64,000 bases of DNA, from the NCBI RefSeq assembly GCF_949628215.1, contig NC_134282.1, positions 7,773,223 through 7,837,222 on the forward strand, written 5' to 3'. The position numbers and the translations under genes were made by a program. This document shows, piece by piece, positions 12,362 to 26,584 of this stretch (position 1 is its first letter; each line of letters begins with the position of its first letter). The DNA comes from Phalacrocorax aristotelis (Eukaryota > Chordata > Aves > Suliformes > Phalacrocoracidae). The notes beneath the pieces were generated by a model. It had not been told where the DNA came from. It worked only from the letters and a program-made list of their open reading frames with translations, and ran no database searches.

Positions 12362-15300
12362 GTGAGTCGTAACAGTTTTGCTTTGAAGGTTCATTGTTTT
12401 TCTTCTCTACTCTGTCAGTAATATAGACTTTTCCCCTGAGAGAGCCTGAAAAGTACCAGGCTGAGGCATCAGCAGATAAAATCTTCCATTATTAATACAG
12501 CACTTTGCAGTGGGATTTCATGGTGCAGACAGAGAATTGGAAGCAGATTGACCTATCCCTTAATAAGCTAGTGTTGGAGTAAGAAGAGCAGCCTTCATCT
12601 TCAGCAGCCAGTTGACTGTCCCGGCCAGTTCCCTCGTGATCTCTGCAGGGAGCAAATTAATAAACAGGAGCAGCAGCATTACAGGCGGCTTCACACCAAA
12701 CCGCACCAGCAGCCTTTATGTGAGAGGCTGGGTCTGAAGCTAAGTGAGGTTTAGTTCCTCAAATAAGCGGAGCATGAATCTAATTCATCAAAGCTATTTT
12801 TTTGTTCCCATGTAGTGACTACTAATGAGCAGAAACATGTAAATTATAGCAGGAGTACGGGGAAAGAATGTAAGAAACAGCAACCTTTATGCAATAAATC
12901 TTTCTCACTTTTAACACTTGTCAGTTTAGAGACCTCCTGGGCTAGAAGTTGCATTTGGATCATCAAGTTTAATAGCCAATTTTCCATGAATTTGTCAAAG
13001 TCTCTTTTGAACCTATTTCTGGTTTGGCTCCCACAGCAGCCTGCGGCAGCAAATTATTTGAGGAAGAAGAAAAGTTCCTCTTGTTTGTGTTAAGCCTACC
13101 GATGAGCATTGCCTCCAGAGACGCATTGCCTCTCTGCCTCCATGTCTTCGTCTGTACAGTGGAAATAGCAAGTTTTTCCCTGAGTAAAAAACATTTTTAA
13201 AACCTACAGGTTGTCAATACACTCACACCGGCATAAATGCCCGTACGTGCGCTATGTGCGCTTTCCTCTCATTGCTGAGGAGGTGTAAGAGCGGTGGGGA
13301 GCCTTCCTGCTGCTAGACAGAGAGCCGAGGTCACGCGTGTTCCCCAAAGGGGAAGAAAAAATATACAGATCCTAAGAAGAAGGAATAGGGAAATCTTGGT
13401 CTCACTTCACTTCAGCTCTGTACTTGGGAGGTGTATCAATAAAACCAGAGATTCTTCTGTAAAATTACTTCCCTCTTAGCCAAGCCCAGGGCCTCTGTGC
13501 AACTGTTGACTTAGAGGAGGCCTTCACTTAGGAGAAACAAAATAATTTGGGTATTACTTCTTTTGTGTAGAAGTGAGGCTTTGTAACACAGCAATGTGAA
13601 AAATTAATCTGGATTTTTGCAGGAATTTCCAAATTTGGAAGGAATTATTTCAATAGACATGTAAATGTTATGACTATCTGCAGCTAAACAATAAATGCTC
13701 TATCTAGGCTATTGACCTAATGAATTCAATACCTTAACATCTGGACCATCCCTTCGTTACATACAGTAAGCGTAAAATTAAAGCAAAGTGCCCCAACTGA
13801 ATTATCAAGACTACATTGCTACTGTAACAAAAGTACCTGACTTTCTTCCACCATCTAGACACCTTCTTGTCATGTAGAACTGAAGAAAGCGACAATAACC
13901 ACATCATTACATTACATTTCAGTGTTCCAACTTTACATTACACCATCAAGCTGCACCGTCCAGTGCCCTATAGGTAGTTATAAAATGACTGCACATTTGT
14001 GTTAGTAGGATTAGATTTCATTTAAAAGTGAAATCCATATAGCCACGGTTGAGAAAATGTCCTTCAAACCTCATTCTGATATAAATCAATTTGAGGCAGC
14101 CTGAAACAGCAGCTCAAAGGAAAACGTGACTTGCCCTGTACGTTGCGGTGGGGCATTAACATCGGGATGACAAGTCTAAACTAATCTGTCGGTTTTCGCT
14201 GCCATGGTGGACGTTGAGGAGGCTCGCTGCTTGCTGCTGTCAGCGGTCGGTGGATGGGGATGAATTCAGTCCCTCTCTTTTCCCCACTCCCAGCAACTGC
14301 GTACAGAGTCAACCCTCAACCTGAAAGAAAATGTCCATTTATCAGTCCGATGTGACTCAAGCGGCTCTCGCACTGAAGCCCCAGAAGCCAACGCTGGGGT
14401 TTCTTGTGGGAGCTCCTGCAGTGCAGCGAGAGGTCGCTGGTGCCCAAGCCTGCAGCCAAATGCCACAAGGGAAGGCAGGAGCTAAGAGAACAGGGCAGGG
14501 CCCTCGATTTTGAGCTGAGGTGCCGCATCCTATGGAATTACCTGCTCCGCAGCATAGCTGTGCAGTTAACAGCACTGGTCACAGGGCTGTTGTCAAGACT
14601 GACTGTAATTTTCACAGGAGGCTGCCTGATGCACGCTCACAAAGGGTGTGGTGCCACACATCTCGCGGCTGAATGAGATCGAGGTCCCACCACTCTGACT
14701 TACTCCTGCAGGGTAGGGGAATGCACGTCCTGCGACACAAGGGTGCTGGTTTCCCCAGAAGACACAAGGAATCTCCTGGTCAGGAGCTTGAGTGATGTGT
14801 GTAGTATCAGCGTTAGACAGTGGCCTTGAAGCAACCGTGGTTTTAGCCTGTGAAGAAACACTCAGTTGCAGAGCCACAAGGTGACTGTCACTGATACAAA
14901 TTTAAGTCATTCACCTTGAACATAATCCTCTGAGCTCAGGTCTCGCTAACACACAAAATGTTTGTGCAGTTGCCAAAAAGCTTCTGTTTCCTTAATGCCT
15001 TTTCTTCTCCGGTGCCAGCCAGCGCTGCAGAACGTTTGCTTTTCCATGAGCATTTTTATGTAGTCTATGGATGGCTTTATAAAAGAAAATACTAGAAGTG
15101 CCAACAGACACTTCAGCAAACCACAGGAATGCAACTTGTGCCATAGGCAGTTCCAGGTGCCACGTGAGAATGGCACCAAAAAGTCACTTTGTAAGCATAT
15201 GCGCAACCTGCAAAGACTGGAGTAAGCACGCCGCAGCGAGTCAGCAGCGTCAGCTATCTCCTTTGCAGGTATGGTAACGGCTGCAGGCACTGCTGTCCTC

Positions 15301-16904
15301 TGACGGCGTGTAAAATTGTCTACTTAAAACTGCCTCCTCTTAATTGCATTTTTCTTCCACTGTCACTCCAGTACACGCACATGTACACACGATTACTCTC
15401 CAGTTACTACCATCCTAATCACTTACGAAAACCCCCCTGCGCTGGTGAGTAGGTAGCTGGGTAACACTCAACCGAGGCATCCCCAAAACCTACAGCAGCA
15501 GCTGGGCGAGGTTTGTCTGACTGCACATCTGAAGAGGAGTTACAGTAGGCTCACCAGTCCTTCCTTTTTTTGACTATGGAAGGAAACATCTTCATAATGG
15601 GGCCTCCGTAGAAGTATTCATGTAAACACCCTGCTAAAAGTTCTGTTTCTGATGGTTTTAACACAAATCAAGTTTCAAGCTGTAAATGACAATGAATCAT
15701 TAAATGAAATGTAGCTTCACCTGAAAGCAGAAGGAATTCACAGATTAGATCAGCCAACCAGGAATGGAAACGCTATTGCAAGGCTTAGGTGATGGGCGCC
15801 TGACAAATAAAGCATAGGCTGAAGTGCAGAACTGAAAACATCCTGATAACTACAAAGAACAAAGACATTTATAAGAACGCCAAAGCAGGCAGCTTGCAGA
15901 TAGCAAGCCAACAGTTCACCTAATTTTGTCATACACTTTCACGTTCCATGTTTGCAAATGATTTGTCCTCAGCTGACTTTTCATTCGTTAAGCTGACAGG
16001 AATATCGCAGTGAAACAGTGCAGCCAGTGGCACGCAGATGTGGGCACCGGCATTGAAGGTGCCTAAATTTTACTCTTTGACCTTGAACACAGTGTAGTTC
16101 CCTCCCTGGCACGATCAGACTGTGTAGCAGCCAGGTGCTGGCTGTGTTAGAGTCATTGATTTCAACACAAAAACTCTCTCGCTATAAGCAACCCCTAAAT
16201 AAAATACATATTTTCAACTAGAAGCAGCCTTAATCCTGGTGATGGTAAAATCAGTCAGTCAGATCCCACATCATTGCATTTTTCTGACTTGCAGTAAAAT
16301 TTCATGATGGGTTTGTTCATAGCAGTTTTTTAGTCCTTTTTGACACAGCTCATGTAAGGCAGTTTGATAGAAGAGCCTATAAATGTTTTTGCACTTGCTT
16401 CTTTGCTTTATGCCTTAAAAGTGAGGTGTGAGCCCTACTGCACAGTGTTTACAGTGTTGTTTCTTTCATAGATCTTCTGAAACGGGCAAAACATGAACTA
16501 CACAGAAAAAGGAGGGGTTTACTAACACGAGAATATAAAGATTTGCTTTCTGTATTTTTGTCTTAACATTGCCATAAGGCTTTCTGAAGAGTCAGTTGTG
16601 TAGTACCGGAATACCTGCGTTCAGTAAGTTGTCGGTCTCGCTGGGGGAGCAGAGAGCATGAAGCTGCTTCGTCTGAAGGCGGGCCGTTCCCAACTCCCTT
16701 GCTTCAGCTGTTCCAGCAGCTGCCATCCAGCTCTTCCCTGCAGCGCTCTGAGATTTACTTAAGGCATCTCCTGTGTTTCAAGCTCCGTAACATCTGTATG
16801 CCTCAGGATACTGCAGGATGAATTTTTGGGTGGGTCTGGCAGGAAGCCAGAGAAATGCTTTAATTTTAAAATGAACTGCTTTAAGTGTTGGTGTTTCTCT
16901 CCAG
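12362..16904 (+). other. PPM1L: PPM1L last intron
   Basis: 4.5 kb intron between two clearly matching phase-1 exons, with donor gtgagt and acceptor tctctccag. It holds one probable ancient CR1 remnant at 12935-13110. Otherwise I see no exon, RNA gene or recent repeat. The open frame that runs into the next exon from 16826 is intronic read-through. Confidence 0.93.
12935..13110 (-). mobile_element. old CR1-like LINE remnant
   Basis: The plus strand reads like the reverse complement of an old CR1 3' region: a 'ggatcatcaagtttaatagc' block, then 'catgaatttgtcaaagtctc', 'tttgaacctatttctggttt' and 'ttaagcctaccgatgagca'. This arrangement is shared by ancient sauropsid CR1 copies. The octamer tail is not recognisable, and many differences from a typical copy suggest an old insertion. 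Assignment is by pattern memory only. Confidence 0.5.
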
Positions 16905-17251
16905 GTGGTTTTATCAGCTTTAATGGCTCCTGGCGTGTTCAGGGGATCCTGGCCATGTCCCGCTCGTTAGGAGATTACCCTTTGAAGAACCTGAATGTTG
17001 TCATTCCTGACCCTGATATTCTTACCTTTGACCTGGACAAACTGCAGCCAGAGTTCATGATCTTGGCGTCGGATGGCCTGTGGGATGCTTTCAGCAACGA
17101 GGAAGCCGTCCGATTCATCAAGGAACGCTTGGATGAACCACACTTTGGTGCAAAGAGTATAGTTCTACAGTCCTTTTACAGAGGATGTCCTGATAATATA
17201 ACAGTGATGGTGGTGAAGTTCAGGAATAGCAGCAAAACAGAAGAACAGTAA
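16905..17251 (+). CDS. PPM1L: PPM1L terminal coding exon (C-terminal PP2C domain)
   Basis: The last coding exon, 347 bases, finishes the split glycine codon and then encodes 114 residues to the TAA at 17249-17251. Visible motifs are GSWRVQGILAMSRSLGD, ASDGLWD (metal-binding Asp of PP2C enzymes) and CPDNITVMVV (the second conserved metal-binding Asp). The C-terminus is FRNSSKTEEQ, matching the known end of mammalian PPM1L, so the protein is full length at this end. The exon starts after cag at 16902-16904. The reading frame is intact and the sequence is extremely conserved, consistent with an active gene. Confidence 0.98.
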
Positions 17252-17837
17252 TTACCAGTGGTTCTCTGCCTCACTCTGAACTTAAAACAAACTCTTACAT
17301 TTTAAACATAGTAGAAAGCTCTAGTAAATACCGTTAAGATTCTACACAAAAGGAACAGATCCCTCTGGTCTTTGTTCTTTGCTTAACAAAAGGAGCAATA
17401 CATTCTGAGTGATTATAAGAATTAAGTTTGCTCACATGTACCTGTCTCCTGTGACCTTGCTGCTCCTTAGAAACTAACTGTAATCTTCCATTTCAGAATA
17501 TTCTTTACAAATCCTGTGTAGACTTTTCATTTGTTTCCTCCCCTCTCATTTCTAATAGTCAAAGGTTCATTCAGATGCACAGTAGGGTCAGGGCAGTGCT
17601 GCCACTTAATAGCAAGTGATAGGAACGATGCCGCTTTTCACCTAGGTGTGAGTCTCTCATGATGCTCTCATGTTTCTCATCTCTTTTTTTTTTTAAATCT
17701 GCAGTGATAAGGTTGTACAGGAAAAGGTTTGCAATTATTGGCCTGTTATTGATATGAAGGAGGAAGAGGAGCCAGCTATTAGCCTGCTACCACAGAACTG
17801 GCTCTTTTGCTTTGTTTAACCTCCCCCCCCGCCCTTA

Positions 17838-17843
17838 AATAAA
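17838..17843 (+). terminator. PPM1L: candidate proximal poly(A) signal of PPM1L
   Basis: Canonical AATAAA 587 bases after the PPM1L stop, followed by moderately T-rich sequence. It would give a short 3' UTR isoform. Use is inferred. Confidence 0.35.
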
Positions 17844-20800
17844 TCAAGCATGTGATTAGGTATAGTTACTGAATTACCTGAAGCCACATGTTTATTCAGT
17901 CTGTGTATTACTCCAATAATGTTTCTTCTATGCCATATTGTATTCAAACCAACTAATGTTAAACTCCAGCAAAATACTCTGAGGTCCGACACCTTCTATA
18001 TCAAAAACCAGCTCTGTTGTGATAGGAGAATGTCTGTTGCGCAGTGAGACTCGCCCTTACATTAGTTTTTTGGCACGCACTTTTCATAGGCATGTAAAGA
18101 AAGTAATGCGAGATAAAATTAATTTCGTTAGTGACTGTTTGGAAAACTAATCAAAACAGGGCATTCCTCAGAGCTACTGAGATGGAAGTCAAGCCTATTA
18201 AAGACCTCCTTGTATCACTGCAGATTAATTTGTGGTGTCAATCCAGGGGAAGACCACTTTAGAGCCGTTTTTTGGTATAATGTATAAATGCCAGGCAGTA
18301 TCACTGCACTGGAGAGACGAAAGGTTGCGTTAAATCTAGATAAAAATATGTTTAGATCTAACCTTCAGTATTTAATTGTGTTTTGGAATCTGTGACTACT
18401 GTAAGTTTAAACAATGACAGTCTGAGTTTGCTCTACGTCTGATAACTTAGCTGGCTGCTTCATGATCGCGAGGCAGCCGTAGCAGCGTGACAGGGCAACA
18501 CGGGTTAGAGCATCAGAGCCAGGGCCTGGGTTGGAGGTTAGTATTTTGGATGGCTTGTTTACCTGTATCATGACTTATAATAATCCTTGGGATTCCCTCC
18601 CCGCAAAACATGGTCCTGGACGATCTGCTGGAGCCTCTTGTCTTCAGGGTGATGGAGGTTGGCAGCATTTGGGTCCTGAGGTGAATCAGGGATATAATGC
18701 ATTAACTAACTTTGTTTCTTGGATAAAGATACAGTATTACTTAGTTAAAAAGCCACCTGTTCCTCATCACCCACCTGTAGCCCTTTCTGGCAAGTGGCCT
18801 GCTGGTCCCTAAAGCGCTGTGATGTGGTGGTTGTGCTAAGCGGGTGCCATGCCTCTCAAGACAAAAATGAAAGAGCACAAATCCTGCTCTCTGCTCAAGA
18901 AGGAATTCCCGGCTTAGTCTTTTCATTTTTATTCCTAAGTTATCTCTTCCCCAACAGAATTCCCTCCTTTAGTGTGTTTGGAGATAATCACAACTCTTAA
19001 TTGGATCTATTGCTATTACCAGTGCTCTTCAGATCGTATATGTATCCTTTAGCAGCCTCTTCTCATGCCAGATGCTGGGTAGAGCCCCTTGACTCTGAGG
19101 AATAGGCAAGTGAAAAGCAGCGGTATCGAAGTATCAAAGTGCCCAGCATCCTCTGAAACCAGCAGGCACCCAGCCTGCACTGGTCTTTCCCTGGAGGATG
19201 GAAGGTTTCGGACATTTTACATCTCTTGAACGGTGCATTCAGTGAATTTTAAATGGAACTTTGCAGTTAAATTGAGCAGCTAACAGGAAATGTTAATAAT
19301 TGCAGAGCTCTCCAGTTATTTTATTTTGAAAAGGTATTTGAGGTCAGAACGCTGTGAAATGAAAACCCTGTGTGATATTTTCATGGGAATGCTTAATCAT
19401 GTACTCATAATGCTACAGCAGCAGCATCGAAACTGTGCTCCAGGCAGAGCTCATGGCGCATGTAGCATTTGCCTTTCCTTTCTCCTTCACAGATGATGTT
19501 TCCATCGTACTGGCTTTTCTTTGTAGGACACTGCCTGGATGTTTGTCAAAACAGCTGCCCAGGGAAAAAAGAATTAGACCCAGCAGCCTGCAGAACTAAA
19601 GCAGCGGGACGCTTGTACAGCAGAGACATCACTACTAATCCGTCATAGGCATTTGAGAAACGGTCAGCGCCAAACAAACCATTATCGACTAACGCCACTT
19701 GAGTGAAAAGCTCACAGCTGCCACTAAGCCTCCTGCAGCTCGCGTTCTTGAGGGTCACAAGCATTGCTGAGGGATGCCCGACCCTCTCCTGAGCACAGCA
19801 CTCCAGACAGACAGGAAGATGAGGTGGAAGGAATCGTACGCATGCACAGACACCCGAAGCAGCCGTGAGGAAGCTGTGGGAGGGTGGCTCACTCTGGAAG
19901 TAAGCCACGCTCACAGGATGTAGGGAAACGCGTAGTGCAGTGCAATACAGAACTGGTTTGCAGGCTTGTCTGGATATTTGTGCCAGGATTCATTTACTCT
20001 GTCACTCAGGCCCATCCAGTCCGTTACTGAATCGGCCCTATTTCAACCTTCAGGTGTCCGCAGTGGCAACAATAGTTGTTTTAGCACCTCCAATTTTCTC
20101 TGCAACGCTCCCACCCTTGTAGTAGCTCTTTTCTGGCCAAAGACATTCATGTCAATGATCTCTGTAAGGTTGCTGACTTCTGTTTTTATTACTACAAAAA
20201 ACTAGTTACAGCTACTTTAGGTTTAAAGCTGAAGGACTAATGGAGACGGCAGGCTTTGTGCAGTCTTCCACACACAGGCGCAGTGCCTGTGCTCCCTGCT
20301 AGAAGTCTTCTGAGAAGCTTTTAATCCCATTCTAGACATAACTTTCCAGTCATGCTGCTTTGTGCCAAATTCTGTCATGATACGTACAGCTGTTGGATGA
20401 CAAGATTAAGTAACATACGTATTGCTTATGCAACCTGAACGATCTAGGGTCGATCCTCCACTGCCTTAATAACATGGCCTACACCTGGAAGGACACTGTA
20501 GCCAGAAACAGCCCTACGTCTGCTCGAGCAGTGTGGCAGGACGCGCTACGGCACTGGGGAGGCCATACTTGCAGCACGCCTTCCTCAGTCCTGCTTTCCT
20601 GCCTGGGCACCTCCCAAAAAAACCCCGAGAGAGCTGCATTTTGGTTAAAGCGGCTGCGCACACCTGAGAGCGCCCTCTTGCCGCGTGTCTTCACAGAAGG
20701 TTTTTGTTGCTTAAGCCCGAGGAGCTCCACTGGTGACATCTGCTCATCGGGTAAGAGCATCACATGGCAGAAACGTGATATATTAAGTTGCTGCCACAGA

Positions 20801-23800
20801 ATGTCTTTCGTATGGTCCAGTAAGAAAAGATGAACCTTGTAATCAGTCATCTGATCCAGTATTTAAAAGAATATGGTCTCTTCCCAGTGGTATTACGAGC
20901 TAACAGTTTACCCCGCGTAGTAGATTTTAAAAATGAAACCATTTAGCTTTTCATTCTGGTGACAGACTACCCTTTAGTTTAGCATGCTGATGATGTGCTA
21001 GTGGAGTTTTTAGAAAGGCTGTTCGCTGGTGTGACGAGACGGGCTACAGCCGTCACCCTTTGCAGCTCCTGGTCCAGTGACGGGGCTCCCCGGTCCGGGT
21101 ACCGGCCCGCTTAGGTGTGGGCATGGCTCCGTCTAGCGGTGGCCTGAGCACGGTAACCAGGCAGTGCCCCCAAGGTTAAGTTGCTCTCTCAGCCCGCGTG
21201 AAAAGTGTCTGATTTAAAGTTTCCCTCGTCCCTTGTGCAGCAGTTCACGGTGAGGTTAACGCAGACCCGTTCTCTCAGGCTGCATGTTACAGCAGCGCTG
21301 CAGCAGCGCGGGCTGAACGCCTGCATCCCCAGCCACAGCCACGAAGGGCAGGCACTAAAAACGTGCGTGGAAGTCTGGCACCCCACGGCCCTGCCCTGCG
21401 TCCCCTGCCAGCTCACCTCCCGGCACGGGCGTCTTCACAGCTGTGGGATCCAGGTGTTTGGCAACTGTGCGGCTTACGCAGACCGCAGTGATCCAGCTTA
21501 GGAGAGTCCAGAGTTCATCGCTAGACTCAGGGGTGGCAGCAGACGCTGCTTTATTTCGTGTAAAATATACGCCACTTCTTTTGTTGCGACACCCAGCACG
21601 AGCGGTCTGGGCACATTGATCCTGACTCACGGGGAGGGACGGTCGCAGACGACACTGTGAGGACTGTGTCAGCGCCGTGGTCCTACCATTTCTAAAAACA
21701 CAAAATTTGAAACGAATGAGCCCGTTTTATGGAATGGAATGTTTGGATAAATACAAATAAAGTGAATGCCATCTAACATCACAAAGTATTGTCTGCTGAC
21801 TTGTGACCGCAACGTCAGTACCAAAACTACTGCTAACGTTATTACAGCATTATCCAATTTACAGACAGTAAAATTAAGAAAAACGTTGTGAAGTTGTTAG
21901 AATACAGAAGTTAGTCCTGAAGCACCACATCGGCTTGAAGTGTTTGCTACATAAACACTAATGCTGCATCTTGAAAAGGAGGGAGTTTTGTTGTTCAGCT
22001 GCCTCTCGGAATATCTGACACCCTTGCTTTAAATAATACTAATCTGTTGCTAATGTACCTAATATTTATTTTACACAGAGAAAAATTTAGTAAGTGATTA
22101 TACTAAAGAGAAAAAAAACCTCACCAGCCTTTCACTTTTCTAACGTAGGTTTTGAGGCCTCCGTCTGTACCTGGCTGTACAGAATTACAAGGTTAAAATT
22201 TAAAAAGTTCTGCTGAAGTTTGGCGACTGCACAGGCCGGAGCTGCTGCCCCTCAGTGCTGTCCATTTATTTATGGATTATCTTCCTAAACCTGAGGACTC
22301 ATATCTAAAAAGATGCATACAATTAAGTTAATACTGATTTGAATTTTAAATCACTTTTATTTATATAGTGCTGACTATATAAGGCTTAGGTATGCAGCTC
22401 TTCTACTCGTAGTTTTCTCTTAAATAACTTGAAGTTCTAGGTGTCAGTTGTCTCTAGTTATAAATGATGGCTTAGATGCTCTGTCACGTAAAACATGCAA
22501 AGCAGTTGAAGCCTGTCTAAAACCATAAATAAAGAGGCTTCCATCAAAAGCAATTCTTGAATAAAGTTCTGAAATCCACTTTTAGGAGCAGGTCAGCTCC
22601 TATGTTGGGTCTCCTCAGTGATAAGGAAGAGCTCCAAATTAGTTGAGCAACAGGGAAATAAAGCACTTTTTCTGCATTTAAAAGACCCAACCCTATATTT
22701 CTTTAAGCCTGTGGAGACGCATCGCCCTCCGAGGGCCACAGGTGCTCAGAAATCTACTTCAGCCCACATTCCAGCAAGCTAATTGAGTAATCAGTTCTAC
22801 TGTTTTAGAAACCCAAGTGCAGGACTGTCAAACACTGCTCTCTGGGAACTCCTACGCTGTATTCAGGGGTGGGAGAGCAACAGAGATGAAACCGCACTTT
22901 ATCCGCACTTGCTTTCGTCTCAGTAATAGCAAGAGCCGTGCAGTGAGGCAGCGTGGGCTGCCAGCCGGGTACCTGCTCGGCTCCCCTGCGTAAGCGCCCA
23001 CACGCCGCCCCTCCCCGGGAAGGCAGGCGCACACACACTGTTGGCTTCAGCTGTTGTCGGTGACAGGAGGCCCTCGCCCCAGAACTGCCAAAGTCCGTCT
23101 CTGATTTTTAAATTTTCTCTTTCTGGTAAGAAAAACTTAAGTTGTGTGAAAAACACGATTCATTTGGAAGAAGTTCTTGGGCGTCAGGTCCATTCTGTCC
23201 CGATTCTCCGCGCTGCTCTGTGGTGAACTGTTCCTATACGCACAAGCTCGGTACAAAACGTAAGCAGTGGTTAGCAGTGCTGGGTGTACAAATGAGATCC
23301 ATTTTTATACATTTCAAACCCATCAACATTTAACACGGCAAACTAGAACAGTCGCATAACTGTTAGCAGGAGCAGCATCTGGAAAAAACATTAAACCCCG
23401 TACCGTGTGAGCATTACACCGAGCGACTGCAAACCCCTTCTACCCAGCATATTTAGAAACCCTCTAAATAACGATTGAGACAGACTCATTATGAAAATGA
23501 AGCACGCGTTTAGAGCTCTGCGAGGGCAGGTCAGAGCTTTACTAACAAAAATCCTACACAACACCCAAGATAACAGAACTGCAATGTTTAAGCGATCCAT
23601 CTCGGTTAAGACAGCTCCCATTTAGTGCAGCACGGCTGCGCTATCAGAGATAAGAGCCTCTTCAGGCTTCTGCTTCTAACAATATTTTCACTCAGAGCCA
23701 GAAGTGTTTTTAAGATTTAATCTTTATTGCAAGCTCAGGGCAGACTGCAGCCACTCCTAGGTGAAGGACCACCACAGGCAAAGCGTGGCTGAGGGGGCGT

Positions 23801-25833
23801 CAGGCTGAGCCCCAGCCCAGGCAGGAGAGATGCGGCACCATCATCTCCCACACCATAAAAACCAAATTCAGATTTTGATTAATGCGGCCTGGAAAATTCA
23901 TGTGCTGCGCAGCAACTGTCAGGAGGCCAGAGGAAAAGAGGGCTCAGATATGTAAACCATCTCAAGAGAGGTCACTTAGGGTAAACTGTGTTAGTTCTTC
24001 TCTTATAAAATAAGGACTTAAGTCCCAAAGTCAAATAACTGCAGGTGAGACGAACTACGCTGTAATGCAGGTGGTATTTCCTCAAGTGAGTTGCAGGTCG
24101 GTTCTGCCTTTGGCTAAGGATCACCCTAACAGCAGCACTTCAGAGAGCCCAGGCTTCCTGGAGCCCTGGCAAAGAAAGCGGCTTTGTGGTTTTCAGAAAC
24201 CCAATACAGAAACAGAGGGGGCTGCGTTTTGTTTTACAATTTTAGGTTTCCTTGAAATGTGGACGCGACTACATATGAAAAAAACCTCAAAATAAACCCA
24301 ACCATCTGCTTAGCTTCATTTTAACTTTGTTTTCTTTCCTTCCTACATGGTGTACTTGCATTTGGGTATGGTTTACAGCTTAACGTGCAATCCACAGTAA
24401 CCGCATTAAAACCTGACAAGCTTAATTTAACAGAGACTGCAGAAAGGTTTACATCTCTCCCTACCACCTCCACCTTAAGCAAACTCTAGAGTACTTAATA
24501 AAAGACCAAAGCGGTACCCACTGGTCACGTAAGAATAGAGATGAATGAAAATTTGAAAAATAGGGCGCAAAGCTCTGCCTCCCAAACGCCTTCAACGTAC
24601 CAACGTAGCCGAGAGACGCCCAGCAGGAGCTCGGCGTCACGTTGTTCGGCTAACCTGCAGTCAGTTCCCGGTTTAAATTTGAAAGAAATACGATAGAATG
24701 ACATCACTTATTGTGCATCCAGGCACTCGTGAGCTACTTACAATGAGCCTGCACTGAAACGCTTTAGTAGGAACTAGAAAACGTAAGACAAAACTTCAGA
24801 AAATATTCCAAACTAACTGTGTCCTGTCAATGCTGATCCTAGAGAATAACGCCCCAAAGTCTGCAGCACATCATCTTTCATGGCTTATTTTGAACTTCTC
24901 TGTTCCAGAACACGCACAAAACGTTTAAGCATTTGGACTTTTCAACTCTTCTGAAATGATACACAGGCAAGACGGTGTCAGATCGTGCGCTGTAAACCCC
25001 TCCTGCCGGCCGCCCAGCAGCGGTGCCCAAAGAGCTTTGGCCAACAGGTGATCATGAGGCTTTGAGTCAGAAAGTCCCACAATATTCATACCAAAATCAC
25101 GAGTGCTTGGAATTCTGATTTCACGTGGCTTTCCAAAGCACTTGCCTGCATGAGAAAAAGAATCTTAGAATTCGGGAAAACCCGAGCCTCTGGTTTAGGC
25201 TTTGTTTTAATACAATATTGCAAGCAGATGCAATAAAATTTAGGCCGGCTGCTGACTTAAATGCTTACATTAGTTCACAGTCTTAAGCTTTTTTCACCTC
25301 TTGCATGGCTGCTCACACTAGAAATGTTCCCAATATTTGCTTTAAGCAGAAACATTAGCTTAGTTATGAATTTTTATGGTCTTTTAAGCAATAAGGTCAG
25401 ACTCAAATACAAGCCAGATTTGGAAGTGAGGTTTTTTTTTAGAAAAAAAAAAAAACAGGAGGAGGAATATTTAACAGTGGAAATTTCTTGCAGAACTGAT
25501 GGCACTTCAGATTACAATTTCAGGTGGTCCAAACAGACCACTGTGTATAAACCTACATTTGTGAAAAAAAAACGCCTTGTAATCTATGATCAGCGTTATC
25601 ATTCTGGGGCACAAATACAAAGAATACCTTGCTTGGTGACAGCTGCGTTTTTACTGCGGTCCCGCAGAGCCGTTTCTCTGTGACACATGTTTCTTACTCT
25701 CCCCACAGGAGCCCCAGCCGCTTCACCTACCCAGTTTCTGAAGACTGCATTGTCTTTCATAATTACATTTTTTTAAAAAAAAAAAAAAGCAATACAAACT
25801 GTGCCATAGTATCCATGTTCTTGTGAAAAATTA

Positions 25834-25839
25834 TTTATT
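25834..25839 (-). terminator. B3GALNT1: candidate distal poly(A) signal of B3GALNT1
   Basis: AATAAA on the minus strand, about 1.8 kb past the B3GALNT1 stop. If used, the B3GALNT1 3' UTR would overlap the distal PPM1L 3' UTR antisense by several hundred bases. Confidence 0.3.
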
Positions 25840-26578
25840 TCTAAACATGCAATATGGCACGCTTATTAAAAAAATAGAGGGATTTTTTTTTAAGCTGTAT
25901 AAACAATCAAAGAACAAGGTAAGCGTTTCTCACGGAGCTCTCAGGATCTGACCACAGTGCTACAACAATCAAGTAACAGATCCTAAAACCATAGGAACAG
26001 CTGTAGTTTTACCTGTTTCTAGAAATACCATAGCATTCTTCCCTGTTATGGAACAATATCTTTAGCTATTTAGTTTAACAAAAAAAAATAATCTATTTTT
26101 TAAGAACTTTGACCTTCTTAACATACATTCTTAGAATACTGACATCTGAAATACTCGTCTGGAGGGTATTCTCCCTGAGACTTCATTTTTATACCCAAAA
26201 AAATAACACATCCTATGACTCCATCAGAAAGCCACGTGCAGTTGTTGACAAGATAGCAAAACTCAATACTGACCGTAATCGCAACGTAACAGAAAACCTG
26301 GGGAAGCCTCAAACTTGGTACTAGAGGTTTCTGCACCTCTTCTAATTTGTCTCTAAGAGACTATCTGACAGACAGCCAAATGTACATACGTCATAACCTC
26401 CTCGCTGTAGTACAAATCAGGTGGCAGTGCTCTGTCATTCTAGATGTACAGGATGTAACTATCGTATCTTCACTGTGTAGTGGACGTGTCAAGAATAATT
26501 ATGTTAATGCAACTGCAAATTCTGTATTGTTGTCAATTAGACAGTGTAAACTACTGAAAACTTGGCCTTGCTGATATG

Positions 26579-26584
26579 AATAAA
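26579..26584 (+). terminator. PPM1L: candidate distal poly(A) signal of PPM1L
   Basis: Canonical AATAAA, followed within about 40 bases by TG/T-rich sequence (tagtagtttgtcttcttt) that would serve as a downstream element. It is the last good plus-strand signal before the B3GALNT1 gene. It lies about 1 kb from the B3GALNT1 stop codon. Confidence 0.4.

Noticed and set aside
16826-16904. In-frame upstream extension of the last PPM1L exon
   Set aside because: It lies before a clear acceptor and does not match PPM1L.
19546-20850. Open frames of 119-123 codons on both strands
   Set aside because: They overlap on opposite strands, have no motif I recognise, and look like chance frames in the UTR.
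25261-25683. 140-codon plus-strand frame
   Set aside because: It reads through A-rich tracts, has no recognisable domain, and sits in the presumed PPM1L 3' UTR.
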